DNA of 64,000 nucleotides from Rhodanobacter sp. L36 (GTDB taxonomy: Bacteria; Pseudomonadota; Gammaproteobacteria; Xanthomonadales; Rhodanobacteraceae). How positions within the stretch are numbered: the first letter of the stretch is position 1; every line of letters starts with the position of its first letter. A program made the position numbers and the translations under genes. The stretch spans positions 457,693 through 521,692 of the forward strand of contig NZ_LMUV01000002.1 in NCBI RefSeq assembly GCF_009765755.1, in the 5' to 3' direction. Shown one piece after another: positions 45,613 to 55,389 of the stretch. The notes below the pieces were generated by a model. It was not told the DNA's origin and did not search any database. It saw only the letters and a list, made by a program, of their open reading frames with translations.

Positions 45613-48600
45613 GGGCAGGCCCTCCAAGGACAGGCGCTGGATCATCGGGGGATTGCTCGGGAGCGTGGACGTAACCCGCATGGATGATGCGGAACACCAC
45701 GGGTACGAAGAACAGGGTAGCCACAGTGGCGAACACCAGGCCGCCGATCACGGCGCGACCAAGCGGCGCATTCTGCTCGCCGCCTTCGCCGAGGCCGAGC
45801 GCCATCGGCGCCATGCCGATGATCATCGCCAGCGCGGTCATCAGCACCGGGCGGAAACGAACGAAACCCGCTTCGAGTGCCGCGGCCTGCGCGTCGCCGT
45901 GTTCGAACAGCTGCTCACGGCAGAAACTCACCACCAGGATCGAGTTCGCCGTCGCCACGCCCATGCACATGATCGCGCCGGTCAGCGCCGGCACCGACAA
46001 CGTGGTGTGCGTGACAAACAGCATCCACACGATGCCGGCGAGTGCGGCGGGCAATGCGGTGATGATCACGAACGGATCAGCCCACGACTGGAAGTTCACC
46101 ACGATCAGCAGGTAGATCAGCACCAGCGCGCCGAGCAAGCCGAACAACAGGCCGGAGAACGCGCTGTTCATCGTCTGCACCTGACCGAGCAGCTCGACGT
46201 GCGAGCCTTTCGGCAATTCCTTGGCGTGGTTGTCGATCACTTTCTGGATGTCGCCGGCAACGCTGCCGAGATCGCGATCCTGCGTGGTGGCAAAAATCTG
46301 CACCACCGGCTGGATGTTGTACTGATCCACGACCGCGTTGGTGTTCTGCCGATTCACCGTCGCCAGGCCACCAAGCACTTGCGACGTGCCGTTGCTGCCG
46401 GTGACCGAAAGATTGCGCAACGCGGATAGTGAATCGAGCGAGTACTGCGGCGTCTGCATCACGATCGGATAGGAAATGTCGTTCTGCGGATTGAGCCAGA
46501 AAGTCGGCGCCACCTGGCTCGAACCGGCAAGGTTCACCACCAGGCTGTTGGTGACATCGCGCTCGGTGATGCCGAGCAATTGCGCCTGCGTGCGATCGAC
46601 ATCGATGTTGAAACCGGGGTTCGCCTGCGACTCCTGGATGCGCGCGTCAGCCACGCCGGAAATGCGCTTGATGTCTCGCATAAGGGAATTGGCGTACTTG
46701 AAGTTTGCCGGCAGATGCACGCCGCGAATCTGCAAGGCGATCGGCGCGGGCGAACCGAAGTTGAGGATCTGGCTGACGATGTCAGCGGGCGGGAACGAGA
46801 ATGTGACCCCGGGGAATTCGCGCGGCAGTTTTTCGCGCATCTCGCGCACGTATTCCGCGGTCGGCCGATGGCCTTCGTTGAGCGCGATCTGGATGTCGCC
46901 ATCCTGCTCGCCGATGGTGCCGGTGTTGTTGTATGTGTTGTTGATGCCGCTGCTGGACAGGCCGATGTTGTCGACGAGCGTGCCCAGTTCCTCTGCGGGA
47001 ATGATGCGCCGGACGCTCTGCTGCACCTGTGCGAAGAGTTGCGCGCTCTGCTCGATGCGCGTGCCGACCGGCGCGCGTACATGCATCAGGATCTGGCCGG
47101 CGTCCACGTCAGGGAAGAAATTCCGGCCGAGCCCGGGCACCAGCGCGAACGACAGCACCACGAAGGCGAGGAAGCCGATCACGAAGATGCGGCGATGTTC
47201 CATCGCCATGCCCAGCAGGCCGTGATAGCTGTCGCGAATCTTGTCGAAACGCGCTTCGAAACCGCGCTGGAAACGCACCAGCGGATTACGCGTCGGCGCG
47301 ACTTCGGCGTGCTGGCCGTGCTCGTCGACGTGCGGATGCAGCAGGTATTTCGCCATCGTCGGCACCAGCGTGCGCGACAGGATGAATGAGGCGATCATCG
47401 CGAACATCACCGATTCAGCCATCGGCACGAACAGGAATCGCGCAACGCCTTCAAGGAAGAACATCGGCACGAAAACGATGCAGATGCAAAGCAGCGAGAC
47501 AAAGGCCGGCGTGACGATCTGCGCGGCGCCATCGAGAATCGCCGGCTCGACCTGCTTGCCCTGCTCCAGATGCCAGTTGATGTTTTCGATGGTGACCGTG
47601 GCATCGTCGACCAGGATGCCCACGGCGAGCGCGAGGCCACCGAGCGTCATGATGTTGAGCGTTTCGCCGATCGCGGACAACGCGGCGAGCGAGGAAAGAA
47701 TCGCCAGCGGAATCGATACGGCGATGATCACGGTGGAGCGCCAGCTGCCGAGGAACAGCAAAATCATCAGGCTGGTCAACGCCGCGGCGATGATGCCTTC
47801 GCGCGCCACGCCACTGATGGCCGCGCGTACGAAGATCGACTGATCGCCGATCGGCGCGACTTTGAGATTATCCGGCAACGTGGCCTTCGCATCGTCGAGG
47901 CGCTGACGGATGCCGGCGACGATCGCGAGTGTGGAGGCGGAACCGTTCTTCAGCACGCTCATCAGCACCGAACGATGGCCATCCACATGCACGATGTTGG
48001 TTTGCGGCGGACTGCCGTCGAGTACGTGCGCGACATCGCGGATGTAAATCGTGGTGCCGTTGACGGTCTTGATCGGCAGATTGCCCAGATCCTGAATGTC
48101 GTTCGGCGAGTTGTTGAGTTTGAGCGTGTATTCGAATGAACCGATTTTCTGCGTGCCGACCGGCACGATCAGGTTCTGCGCCGCCAGCGCGTTGGCTACG
48201 TCCGCCGCCGAAAGTCCGCGTGACTGCAGCGCCGATGGATCGACGTCGATCTGCACCTGACGCGTTTTGCCGCCATAGGGATACGGGATCGCCGCGCCCG
48301 CCACCGACACCAGCTGCGGTCGCAGGATATTGAGCGCGAGATCGCCCAGGTTCTGTTCGCTGAGACCTTTGCCCGACAGCGCCAGCTGCAGGATCGGCAC
48401 CGTCGAGGCGTTGTAGTTGAGGATCAGCGGCGGCGTGATGCCGGGCGGCAGCTGCTTGAGCAGCGTCTGCGACACCGCGGTCACCTGCGCGTTCGCGGTG
48501 GCGATATTCACCGTCGGCTGAAAGAAGATCTTGACGATGCCGAAGCCGGCAATCGATTTCGCCTCGATGTGCTCGACGTCGTTGACCGTGGTGGTCAGCG

Positions 48601-48811
48601 TGCGCTCGTACGGCGAAGTGATTCGGCCTTCCATTTGATCGGGCGGCAGGCCGGTGTACTGCCACACCACCGCGATCACCGGAATATTGATGTCCGGAAA
48701 AATATCGGTCGGCGTTCGCATGGCGGACAACGGGCCGATGATCAGGATCAGCAGCGCGAGAACGATGAATGTGTAGGGTCGCGACAAGGCGATCCGCACG
48801 ATACCCAGCAT
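45605..48811 (-). CDS. RND family efflux permease (HAE-1 type)
   Basis: 1068 residues from the ATG at 48811. It has the twelve transmembrane helices and two large periplasmic loops of the RND superfamily. The first helix region reads IALSRPYTFIVLALLILIIG, followed by the DIFPDINIPVI segment. The proton-relay Asp pair is in helix 4 (AVGILVDDATVTIENI), and helix 10-11 has MGVATANSILVVSF. The loop and porter domains are complete. The proton motive force drives drug or metabolite export. The permease precedes the adaptor, an uncommon gene order. Upstream, a two-component system is encoded on the same strand with a 112-bp gap. Confidence 0.93.
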   Translation of the reverse strand: MLGIVRIALSRPYTFIVLALLILIIGPLSAMRTPTDIFPDINIPVIAVVWQYTGLPPDQMEGRITSPYERTLTTTVNDVEHIEAKSIAGFGIVKIFFQPTVNIATANAQVTAVSQTLLKQLPPGITPPLILNYNASTVPILQLALSGKGLSEQNLGDLALNILRPQLVSVAGAAIPYPYGGKTRQVQIDVDPSALQSRGLSAADVANALAAQNLIVPVGTQKIGSFEYTLKLNNSPNDIQDLGNLPIKTVNGTTIYIRDVAHVLDGSPPQTNIVHVDGHRSVLMSVLKNGSASTLAIVAGIRQRLDDAKATLPDNLKVAPIGDQSIFVRAAISGVAREGIIAAALTSLMILLFLGSWRSTVIIAVSIPLAILSSLAALSAIGETLNIMTLGGLALAVGILVDDATVTIENINWHLEQGKQVEPAILDGAAQIVTPAFVSLLCICIVFVPMFFLEGVARFLFVPMAESVMFAMIASFILSRTLVPTMAKYLLHPHVDEHGQHAEVAPTRNPLVRFQRGFEARFDKIRDSYHGLLGMAMEHRRIFVIGFLAFVVLSFALVPGLGRNFFPDVDAGQILMHVRAPVGTRIEQSAQLFAQVQQSVRRIIPAEELGTLVDNIGLSSSGINNTYNNTGTIGEQDGDIQIALNEGHRPTAEYVREMREKLPREFPGVTFSFPPADIVSQILNFGSPAPIALQIRGVHLPANFKYANSLMRDIKRISGVADARIQESQANPGFNIDVDRTQAQLLGITERDVTNSLVVNLAGSSQVAPTFWLNPQNDISYPIVMQTPQYSLDSLSALRNLSVTGSNGTSQVLGGLATVNRQNTNAVVDQYNIQPVVQIFATTQDRDLGSVAGDIQKVIDNHAKELPKGSHVELLGQVQTMNSAFSGLLFGLLGALVLIYLLIVVNFQSWADPFVIITALPAALAGIVWMLFVTHTTLSVPALTGAIMCMGVATANSILVVSFCREQLFEHGDAQAAALEAGFVRFRPVLMTALAMIIGMAPMALGLGEGGEQNAPLGRAVIGGLVFATVATLFFVPVVFRIIHAGYVHAPEQSPDDPAPVLGGPAHV

Positions 48812-48923
48812 GGATTTTCCAGCGAGAATGTTGCGAAGCGTCAAATTTTGACACGCGCGCCGTCGGGGATCGCGTTTCGCCGCATGAAGATATTTTCATC
48901 TGCGGCGATGCGATGGGTTGTCG

Positions 48924-50315
48924 CTAGGAAATATCCGCGACGGCGCAGTGGATGCTCAGGCGCGCGCCGCGTTCGCCATCGGCGACTTCCAGCGTGAACC
49001 CATGTAGTCGCGCGATAGCGCTGACAATACTCAGGCCCAGGCCGGAACCCGGCGTGCTGCGGCAGCTCTCGACTCGATAGAAGCGGCGCGTCACCGCGAC
49101 GCGCTGATCCACCGGAATGCCCGGGCCGCTGTCGCTGACATCGACCCACGGGCCATCGTCAGCTGACCGCGCGGCGATGTCCACGCGACCGCCCGGCGGC
49201 GTGAACTTGATCGCGTTGCCGACCAGGTTGCTGAAAGCCTCGAGCAGCAGGTGACGATCGGCCTGCACGGGCGGAAGCGCGGGCAGTTGCAGTTCGAGTT
49301 GCTGGCCGCGGTCTTCGGCCAGAGGCAGATAGAGCGCGTGAACTTCATGCAGGATTTCGACGAGGTCGACGCGCTCGAAACCCGCGCGGCGATGCTGGTT
49401 TTCCAGCTCCGAAATACGCAGCAACGCGCGAAAGCGATCCAACAACGCGTCGGTGTCGACCATGCACGCTTCAAGCGATTCGTTTTCGCCACTGTCATCG
49501 TCGAATTGCTGCTGCAATCGATAAAGACGCGCGCGCAAACGTGTCAACGGCGTGCGCAGATCGTGCGCGATGTTGTCGCAGACACCTTTGACTTCACCGA
49601 GCAGGCGTTCGATTTCATCGAGCATCGCGTTGACGATGCCGGCGAGCATATCCAGTTCGTCGCCGCGCCGGCTGACCGGCAATCGTTGTGCGAGGTCGCC
49701 ACGCATGATCGGCAACGTGGCTTCGCGAATCGCGTGCACACGACGCAAGGGCCCACGCGTGAGCAGCCATCCGCCAAGCAGACCAGGCACCACAGTCAAC
49801 GACAGACCCCAGAGCAACGCCTGGAAAATGATCGCGCCGATACGATCCACGATGCTGGTGTCGCGCGAGATCAGCAAAATGCGTCCGTCGTCGAGCCGCA
49901 CCGCGGCTGCGCGCACGCTGCCATGGTCGTCGCCATCGGTTCTCGAAAGGCCGTCGGGCAGAACGACGACCGGGCCATTCACGCGTACTTCTTTCGGCAG
50001 TGCCTTGATCGTGCCGCCGAGCGGCGCGCCTTTCGCGTCGAACAATCCCCACGCATTGAGCCGGCGTGTTTCGAGCGACACGTAATCGCTCAGCGCGATC
50101 TGTCGCGTGGGTTCGTCGAGCATCGAAAAATAATTGACCTGTCGGCCGATCAGATCGTCCGACACGCGGCTGAGGTAACTCGCTGCCTGCCAGTGGATGG
50201 CGCCGATCACCAGCACGCCCCACAGCGCGAAGAACGCGCCGTAGATCAGGATCAGGCGCGCGGTGGTGGATCGCCAGTTGTCAGTCAGTCTGCGCAAGGC
50301 TGTATCCCGAACCAC
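48924..50315 (-). CDS. Sensor histidine kinase
   Basis: 463 residues with a GTG start 35 bases inside the response regulator gene. Two transmembrane helices (about 20-40 and 160-185) enclose a periplasmic sensor region of about 115 residues. A HAMP domain follows, then the dimerisation helix with the phosphorylated His in NIAHDLRTPLTRL near residue 248. The ATPase part has the N box (NLVGNAIKFTPPGG), the G1 box (VSDSGPGIP) and the G2 box (GSGLGLSIV). It should phosphorylate the adjoining regulator in response to an envelope signal, and probably controls the RND pump genes downstream. Confidence 0.92.
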   Translation of the reverse strand: MVRDTALRRLTDNWRSTTARLILIYGAFFALWGVLVIGAIHWQAASYLSRVSDDLIGRQVNYFSMLDEPTRQIALSDYVSLETRRLNAWGLFDAKGAPLGGTIKALPKEVRVNGPVVVLPDGLSRTDGDDHGSVRAAAVRLDDGRILLISRDTSIVDRIGAIIFQALLWGLSLTVVPGLLGGWLLTRGPLRRVHAIREATLPIMRGDLAQRLPVSRRGDELDMLAGIVNAMLDEIERLLGEVKGVCDNIAHDLRTPLTRLRARLYRLQQQFDDDSGENESLEACMVDTDALLDRFRALLRISELENQHRRAGFERVDLVEILHEVHALYLPLAEDRGQQLELQLPALPPVQADRHLLLEAFSNLVGNAIKFTPPGGRVDIAARSADDGPWVDVSDSGPGIPVDQRVAVTRRFYRVESCRSTPGSGLGLSIVSAIARLHGFTLEVADGERGARLSIHCAVADIS

Positions 50316-50961
50316 GGACGGTATGGATCAATGGCTGATGTTCGCCGGTGTCGATCTTGCGACGCAGCCTGCCGATATGCACGTCGATCAGATTGGTACC
50401 CGGATCGAAATGGAAACCCCAAACGGTTTCGAAAATCATCGCACGTGTCAGCACCTGCCCCGCGTGGCGCATCAGGAATTCGAGCAGCTTGAATTCGGTC
50501 GGCAGCAGCGACAACTCGCGCTCGCCTCGGCGTGCGACATGACGGACCAGATCGAGTTCGAGGTCGGCCACGCGCAGCACGGTCTGCTGTGCTTGCTGAC
50601 GATGGCGACGCAACAGCACATCCACCCGCGCCACCATTTCGTCGGGCGCGAATGGCTTGGTCAGGTAATCATCTCCGCCGGCACGCAGGCCGCTGACGCG
50701 TCGGTCGACATCGCCCAACGCGCTGATCATCAGCACCGGCGTCGCAATGCCTTGCGCGCGCAGCTGCGTTACCACGCCAAGCCCATCCAGGCCGGGCAGC
50801 ATGAGATCGAGCGTGATGGCGTCGTAACCCGGAACCAGCGCACGCGCGAGACCTACGTTGCCATCGGAAACGCGATCAGCCTCGAAACCATGCGCCACGA
50901 GTTCGGCGACGATTTCTCGCGCCGTAACGTCGTCGTCTTCAATGACCAGAATGCGCGGCAT
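50281..50961 (-). CDS. OmpR/PhoB family response regulator
   Basis: 226 residues from the ATG at 50961. The receiver has the acidic pair in ILVIEDDDV, the phospho-acceptor Asp in ITLDLMLPGLDG near residue 51 and the Lys in DDYLTKPFAP near 102. The winged-helix domain has LSLLPTEFKLLEFLMRHAGQVL-type recognition (LPTEFKLLEFL) and ends with IHTVRGSGYSL. First gene of the regulator-kinase-RND cluster; its stop lies 35 bases inside the kinase gene. Confidence 0.93.
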   Translation of the reverse strand: MPRILVIEDDDVTAREIVAELVAHGFEADRVSDGNVGLARALVPGYDAITLDLMLPGLDGLGVVTQLRAQGIATPVLMISALGDVDRRVSGLRAGGDDYLTKPFAPDEMVARVDVLLRRHRQQAQQTVLRVADLELDLVRHVARRGERELSLLPTEFKLLEFLMRHAGQVLTRAMIFETVWGFHFDPGTNLIDVHIGRLRRKIDTGEHQPLIHTVRGSGYSLAQTD

Positions 50962-51004
50962 GGTGTGCTGTATGCGATGGTGCGTGATGACGGGCAATCA
51001 GCCT

Positions 51005-51032
51005 AACAAAACGGCCTCCCGAAGGAGGCCGT
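51005..51032 (-). terminator. Intrinsic terminator of rpoH
   Basis: Perfect 9-bp stem ACGGCCTCC (51011-51019) and GGAGGCCGT (51024-51032). On the minus strand the loop is TTCG closed by C-G, the very stable UUCG tetraloop, and TTTTGTT follows. It lies 20 bp past the rpoH stop and separates rpoH from the response regulator gene. Confidence 0.9.
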
Positions 51033-51052
51033 CGTCGTCATGCACGGATCGC

Positions 51053-51913
<861 letters not shown>

Positions 51914-51939
51914 GGGTGGAACCTCCTGGAGGAAAACAA

Positions 51940-51969
51940 ATTTTAGCACTCGGATAGTTGGAGTGCTAA
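51940..51969 (-). promoter_or_regulatory. Possible rpoH core promoter inside the CIRCE site
   Basis: On the minus strand TTAGCA (51969-51964) and TAAAAT (51945-51940) are 18 bases apart, moderate -35 and good -10 matches. The start of transcription would fall near 51933, giving a leader of about 20 bases that holds only the ribosome site. HrcA bound to CIRCE would cover the whole promoter. Confidence 0.35.
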
Positions 51970-51971
51970 AA
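51941..51971 (-). promoter_or_regulatory. CIRCE operator (HrcA-binding site) upstream of rpoH
   Basis: TTTTAGCACTC (51941-51951), 9 bases, GAGTGCTAAAA (51961-51971). The inner 27 bases match the CIRCE consensus TTAGCACTC-N9-GAGTGCTAA at all 18 fixed positions. CIRCE is the binding site of the heat-shock repressor HrcA and normally precedes groESL and hrcA-grpE-dnaK. Here it overlaps a possible core promoter and ends 27 bp before the rpoH start codon. Confidence 0.93.
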
Positions 51972-52428
51972 GCCTGTTTGGTTCAGACCGGAACGCTTCC
52001 GGACTTAATGAACCGAATCGTACAGATATTGAGACGGTTTGTCCAGCGCTCGAATGCGCTGGAGATCGAATCCTGATCGACGCACTTCAAGGGCGAGCCC
52101 TCAACCAGCGCGAAGTCTTGGCCTGAGCTATGTGGACCTGTGACGAAAATCTAGGACTCCTAGTTTCATGTCTACCTGCGGTGTTGGCCCGGGTCCTGCT
52201 TATCTATCAGCACCCATGCTGATAAAGGCATCGAAGCCTTGTGCAGCAGTCAACTCGAGATCAGGTCGCATGCGTCGTCCAACAGAAACTGACCATGTGC
52301 GTCACTTTGATCTCCTTCCCCGGGTTATGGATCGCTTGAAGACAGAGACAAAACATGGACAGACCACAGACAGGACACGGACTTCAGGTCAGCTTTCCGC
52401 TGCCAACCCGGTCGAAGGCGCGCGGGCT
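51972..52428. other. Divergent intergenic region between rpoH and a small membrane protein gene
   Basis: About 450 bp if the membrane protein starts at 52429. The rpoH-proximal part holds the inverted repeats above. The other half carries CTAGGA-C-TCCTAG (52151-52163) and TATCAGCA (52205-52212) with TGCTGATA (52217-52224), both perfect. If the downstream gene starts further left, some of this is coding. Confidence 0.4.
51980..52063. repeat. Cluster of inverted repeats upstream of the rpoH CIRCE site
   Basis: GGTTCA (51980-51985) and TGAACC (52009-52014) enclose a second stem CCGGAA (51988-51993) and TTCCGG (51997-52002). A further hairpin, TCCAGCGC (42-49 of 52000) and GCGCTGGA (52056-52063), lies just beyond. 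They may be extra regulator sites or transcribed leader structures if rpoH has a more distant promoter. Confidence 0.4.
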
Positions 52429-52731
52429 GTGAAAAAGCTGGTCGCCAACTATTGGTACAAGGCCATCGTGGTGTTGAGTGCGCCGCCGTTTCTGCTCGCT
52501 CTGACGCTGCCGTTGAACATGAACAACCGTTCGATCGCGATGATCGCCGCGGGTGTTTTCCTGTTCGGCGTCGGCGAATGGATCAATCACCCGCCGCGCC
52601 CGGCTTATGCCTTCGACCATCCGACGTCAAACGCTTCGCGAGTGGCGTCCATGGGTGGCGTGTTGATGGATCTGCTCGGTCTCTACCTGCTGACCTGGGG
52701 CATCGTGATGCTGCTGCACTCGTGGTCGTAA
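52429..52731 (+). CDS. Small uncharacterised membrane protein
   Basis: 100 residues if it starts with the GTG at 52429 (VKKLVANYWYK), which has GAAGG about 9-13 bases upstream. ATGs at 52168, 52216, 52270 and 52327 are in frame and would add up to 87 residues of polar sequence without any domain feature. Three hydrophobic segments are visible: AIVVLSAPPFLLALTLPL, IAMIAAGVFLFGVGEW and LMDLLGLYLLTWGIVMLLH. A conserved-looking HPPRPAYAF loop lies between. I do not recognise the family. It is convergent with ung, with 7 bp between stops. Confidence 0.6.
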   Translation: MKKLVANYWYKAIVVLSAPPFLLALTLPLNMNNRSIAMIAAGVFLFGVGEWINHPPRPAYAFDHPTSNASRVASMGGVLMDLLGLYLLTWGIVMLLHSWS

Positions 52732-52738
52732 AAGTTCT

Positions 52739-53446
52739 TCAGCTGTCCTGAAACGCCGAACGCGGCGGTAGCGACCAGTCCATCGGCAACTGGCTGCGCG
52801 ATTCCAGATAGTGGTTCACTGCGGAGAAATGTCCGCAGCCCATGAAGCCGCGATGCGCGGACAGCGGCGACGGATGCACCGACTTCAATACGCAATGGCG
52901 TTGGCTGTCGATCAGTTCGCCCTTGCGCTGCGCATACGAACCCCACAAAAGGAACACCAGGCCTTCTCGCTCGCCGTTGAGCGCAGCGATGGCAGCATCG
53001 GTGAAACCTTCCCAGCCCTTGCCCTGATGCGAACCGGCGTGCCCATCCTCAACCGTCAGCACGCTGTTGAGTAGCAGCACGCCGCGATCTGCCCACGGCG
53101 TCAGGCATCCATGATCGGGACGCGGAATACCCAGGTCGCGCTGAATTTCCTTGAAGATGTTTTCCAGCGATGGCGGCACGCGCACGCTTGGGCGAACCGA
53201 GAAACAAAGCCCATGCGCCTGGCGGGGCCCGTGGTATGGATCCTGACCGAGAATTACCACCCGCACCGCGTCGAACGGCGTGTGATCGAAGGCCGCGAAG
53301 ATCTCCGGCCCCGGCGGATAGATGTGTTTCCCCGCCTGTTTTTCTGCGCGGAGAAACGCCGATAGCTGCTGCATGTCCGGCCGCTGCAGATACTCGCCGA
53401 GCCGCGATTTCCATGACGGTTCGAGCCGGATGGGCTGCTCGCTCAT
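52739..53446 (-). CDS. ung: Uracil-DNA glycosylase
   Basis: 235 residues, family 1 UDG. The enzyme removes uracil from DNA at the start of base-excision repair. The water-activating loop GQDPYHG is at residues 67-73 (catalytic Asp69), and the minor-groove loop [13 protein letters not shown] is near 194. [13 protein letters not shown] and the Asn-containing LLNSVLTVE (uracil-specific contact) are present. Every catalytic position looks intact. The ATG overlaps the stop of the double-receiver regulator (ATGA), so both are expressed from one message. Confidence 0.95.
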   Translation of the reverse strand: MSEQPIRLEPSWKSRLGEYLQRPDMQQLSAFLRAEKQAGKHIYPPGPEIFAAFDHTPFDAVRVVILGQDPYHGPRQAHGLCFSVRPSVRVPPSLENIFKEIQRDLGIPRPDHGCLTPWADRGVLLLNSVLTVEDGHAGSHQGKGWEGFTDAAIAALNGEREGLVFLLWGSYAQRKGELIDSQRHCVLKSVHPSPLSAHRGFMGCGHFSAVNHYLESRSQLPMDWSLPPRSAFQDS

Positions 53447-54285
53447 GCTTTGCCGGCACGACCGCGCAGATGCTGCGCGACGCGAAGCTGAAACAACAAT
53501 TTGGTGATCAGGAGTTTTTCCTCTACCGGTTTTTCCACCAAGTCATTTGCACCGGCACGGATCAATGCTGTCTGGTTGGCGGGATTTTCGTCGCCGGTCA
53601 TCACCAGCACTGGCAACCGTCCCTTGCCGTAGCCGAACTCGCCGCGAATATGCGCGAGCAGATCGCCGCCGGTCAATTCACCTTTCAGGCTGACATCGGT
53701 GAGCACCACATCGGCGCCGACCCAGCCCAGCGCACGATCGGTTTCCAGCATCGCCAGCGCGTCTTCCACGCTGACCACGTGGCGAACGGTCAGGCCGATC
53801 TTTTCCATCATGCGGCGCGTGGCCAGCGCGACGACGCGGCTGTCCTCGACATACAGCACAGTCCCTTCGGTGGTCGTCTGCGGACTCACGTAGCCGCGAA
53901 TGAACTCGGCCAGTGCCTGGAATCCCAGCGATTTGTCGAAGTAATCCGTGACATGTTCGCCGAGCGAACGCTGATGCAGGCGATCGTCGACATCGCCGGA
54001 CACGACCACGATCGGCACATAGGTTTGCGGCGCCGATTCGCGCACGAAGCGCGCCAGTTCCAGACCATCCATGTCGGGCAGACGCAACGCGATGGTGATG
54101 AAATCGAATACGCCCTCACCGAGCATCTGCTCCGCTTCGGCGCCCGTGCCGCAACCCACGACTTCAACGCCTGGAAGTTCCGCCAGCAACACGCGATTGA
54201 TCAGTTGGCGCACCACACGCGAACCGTCGACCACCAACACGCGGGGCGCCTCGGTGAGCAGACGGTTGCTGATATTTTTACTCAT
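53443..54285 (-). CDS. Double-receiver response regulator, first receiver degenerate
   Basis: 280 residues from the ATG at 54285, made of two receiver domains and nothing else. The first (about 15-130) reads VLVVDGSR where a DD pair is normal, and [12 protein letters not shown] where the phospho-acceptor Asp should stand: residue 66 is Ala. The Ser96 and Lys118 positions are kept. The second receiver (about 142-270) has Glu146-Asp147, acceptor Asp197 (VVLTDVSL), Thr230 and Lys252-Pro, all canonical. There is no output domain, so it should act by protein contact. No kinase is adjacent. Its stop overlaps the ung start. Confidence 0.88.
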   Translation of the reverse strand: MSKNISNRLLTEAPRVLVVDGSRVVRQLINRVLLAELPGVEVVGCGTGAEAEQMLGEGVFDFITIALRLPDMDGLELARFVRESAPQTYVPIVVVSGDVDDRLHQRSLGEHVTDYFDKSLGFQALAEFIRGYVSPQTTTEGTVLYVEDSRVVALATRRMMEKIGLTVRHVVSVEDALAMLETDRALGWVGADVVLTDVSLKGELTGGDLLAHIRGEFGYGKGRLPVLVMTGDENPANQTALIRAGANDLVEKPVEEKLLITKLLFQLRVAQHLRGRAGKA

Positions 54286-54405
54286 TCCCTGCACATCCAC
54301 CTGACCGATGGCGATCCCTGGCCGTAAACCTGCGGTCACGCCTTCTGCGTCCGCTTACTTCAACATTGTGGCGAACGCCGACGATTCGTCTTGTCGCGCC
54401 GACTT

Positions 54406-55389
54406 TCAAACCGCCTTGCGCAACTGCCACGCACTGACCAGCCTCGCACCGATCCAGCCCAGTGCCGCCGCCGCAATGGGCACTGCGACCAACAGCCATA
54501 GCGGCAGGCCGCCGACCTGCAGCTTGCCATCATAGGTCTGGCTCAACCGTGCGACCGGTCCGGCCAGCGCGAATTCGATGAGGATCGCCAACCCTGCCGC
54601 AAGCAAGCCGCTGAACAGGCCATACCAGATGCCTGCGTAGAGATACGGCCGGCGCACGAACGAAGCGCTTGCTCCAACCAGAAGCAACACGCCGATTTCC
54701 TCACTGCGGCTGGCAATATCCACGCGAACCGTATTGCCGACCACGAGCAACGCCGCCAGCGCCAGCAGCGACGCAAGAATCAGGACCACGCGATTGCCAA
54801 CACCAAGCAGTGCGTCGAGTCGCTGCCGCCAGGTGCCGCTGTCCTGCACCATGTCCACGCTGCGCATCGTGCGCACGTCCGCTACCAGTCGGTCGACGTC
54901 GTCGGCGCTGACATCGGCACGCGGCTGCACCTGCAACACGTAGGGAAGCGGGTTGTCGTCCAGTGTTTTCAACGCGCCGGAGAAGCCCTGCATTCTGGCG
55001 AGTTCATCCATGCCCTGCTGTGGACTCTTGACGTGCACCGACGCCACTTCAGCGCGACCACCCAACTGCGTGGCCAGCAACTGCGCCTGCTGCGCGCCCT
55101 GGCCGGGCTGCATGAAAACGCTGATGTCCTGGCTCTGGCCCAGCGCATCACCGAGTCGCTGCACGTTGCCCAGCAGGAGATAAAACGCCAGCGGCAAGGC
55201 CAGCGCCAGACCCATCACCGCGATGGTCAGCAGGCTGCCGAGTGGGCGTGATGCCAGCCGGCGCAGGCTGTTTGCCGCGCTCCAGCCGTGATGCTCCTGC
55301 CAGCTCGCCACACGACGTCCGTGGCTGTGTTCATTGCGCATCGACGCATCGGAAGGCGGAGCCGTGTGATTTTCCGGCGGCATGTTCAC
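54406..55389 (-). CDS. ftsX: Cell division protein FtsX
   Basis: 327 residues with a GTG start that overlaps the ftsE stop (GTGA); an ATG at 55383 is the alternative. A polar N-terminal tail of about 45 residues is followed by a transmembrane helix (LLTIAVMGLALALPLAFYLLL), a periplasmic domain (to about 200) and three further helices. SEEIGVLLLVGASASFVRRPYLY is the conserved FtsX cytoplasmic stretch (seen as IGVLLLVGAS and RRPYLY). FtsX with FtsE forms an ABC-like complex at the septum that controls amidase activators such as EnvC. Confidence 0.94.
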   Translation of the reverse strand: MNMPPENHTAPPSDASMRNEHSHGRRVASWQEHHGWSAANSLRRLASRPLGSLLTIAVMGLALALPLAFYLLLGNVQRLGDALGQSQDISVFMQPGQGAQQAQLLATQLGGRAEVASVHVKSPQQGMDELARMQGFSGALKTLDDNPLPYVLQVQPRADVSADDVDRLVADVRTMRSVDMVQDSGTWRQRLDALLGVGNRVVLILASLLALAALLVVGNTVRVDIASRSEEIGVLLLVGASASFVRRPYLYAGIWYGLFSGLLAAGLAILIEFALAGPVARLSQTYDGKLQVGGLPLWLLVAVPIAAAALGWIGARLVSAWQLRKAV

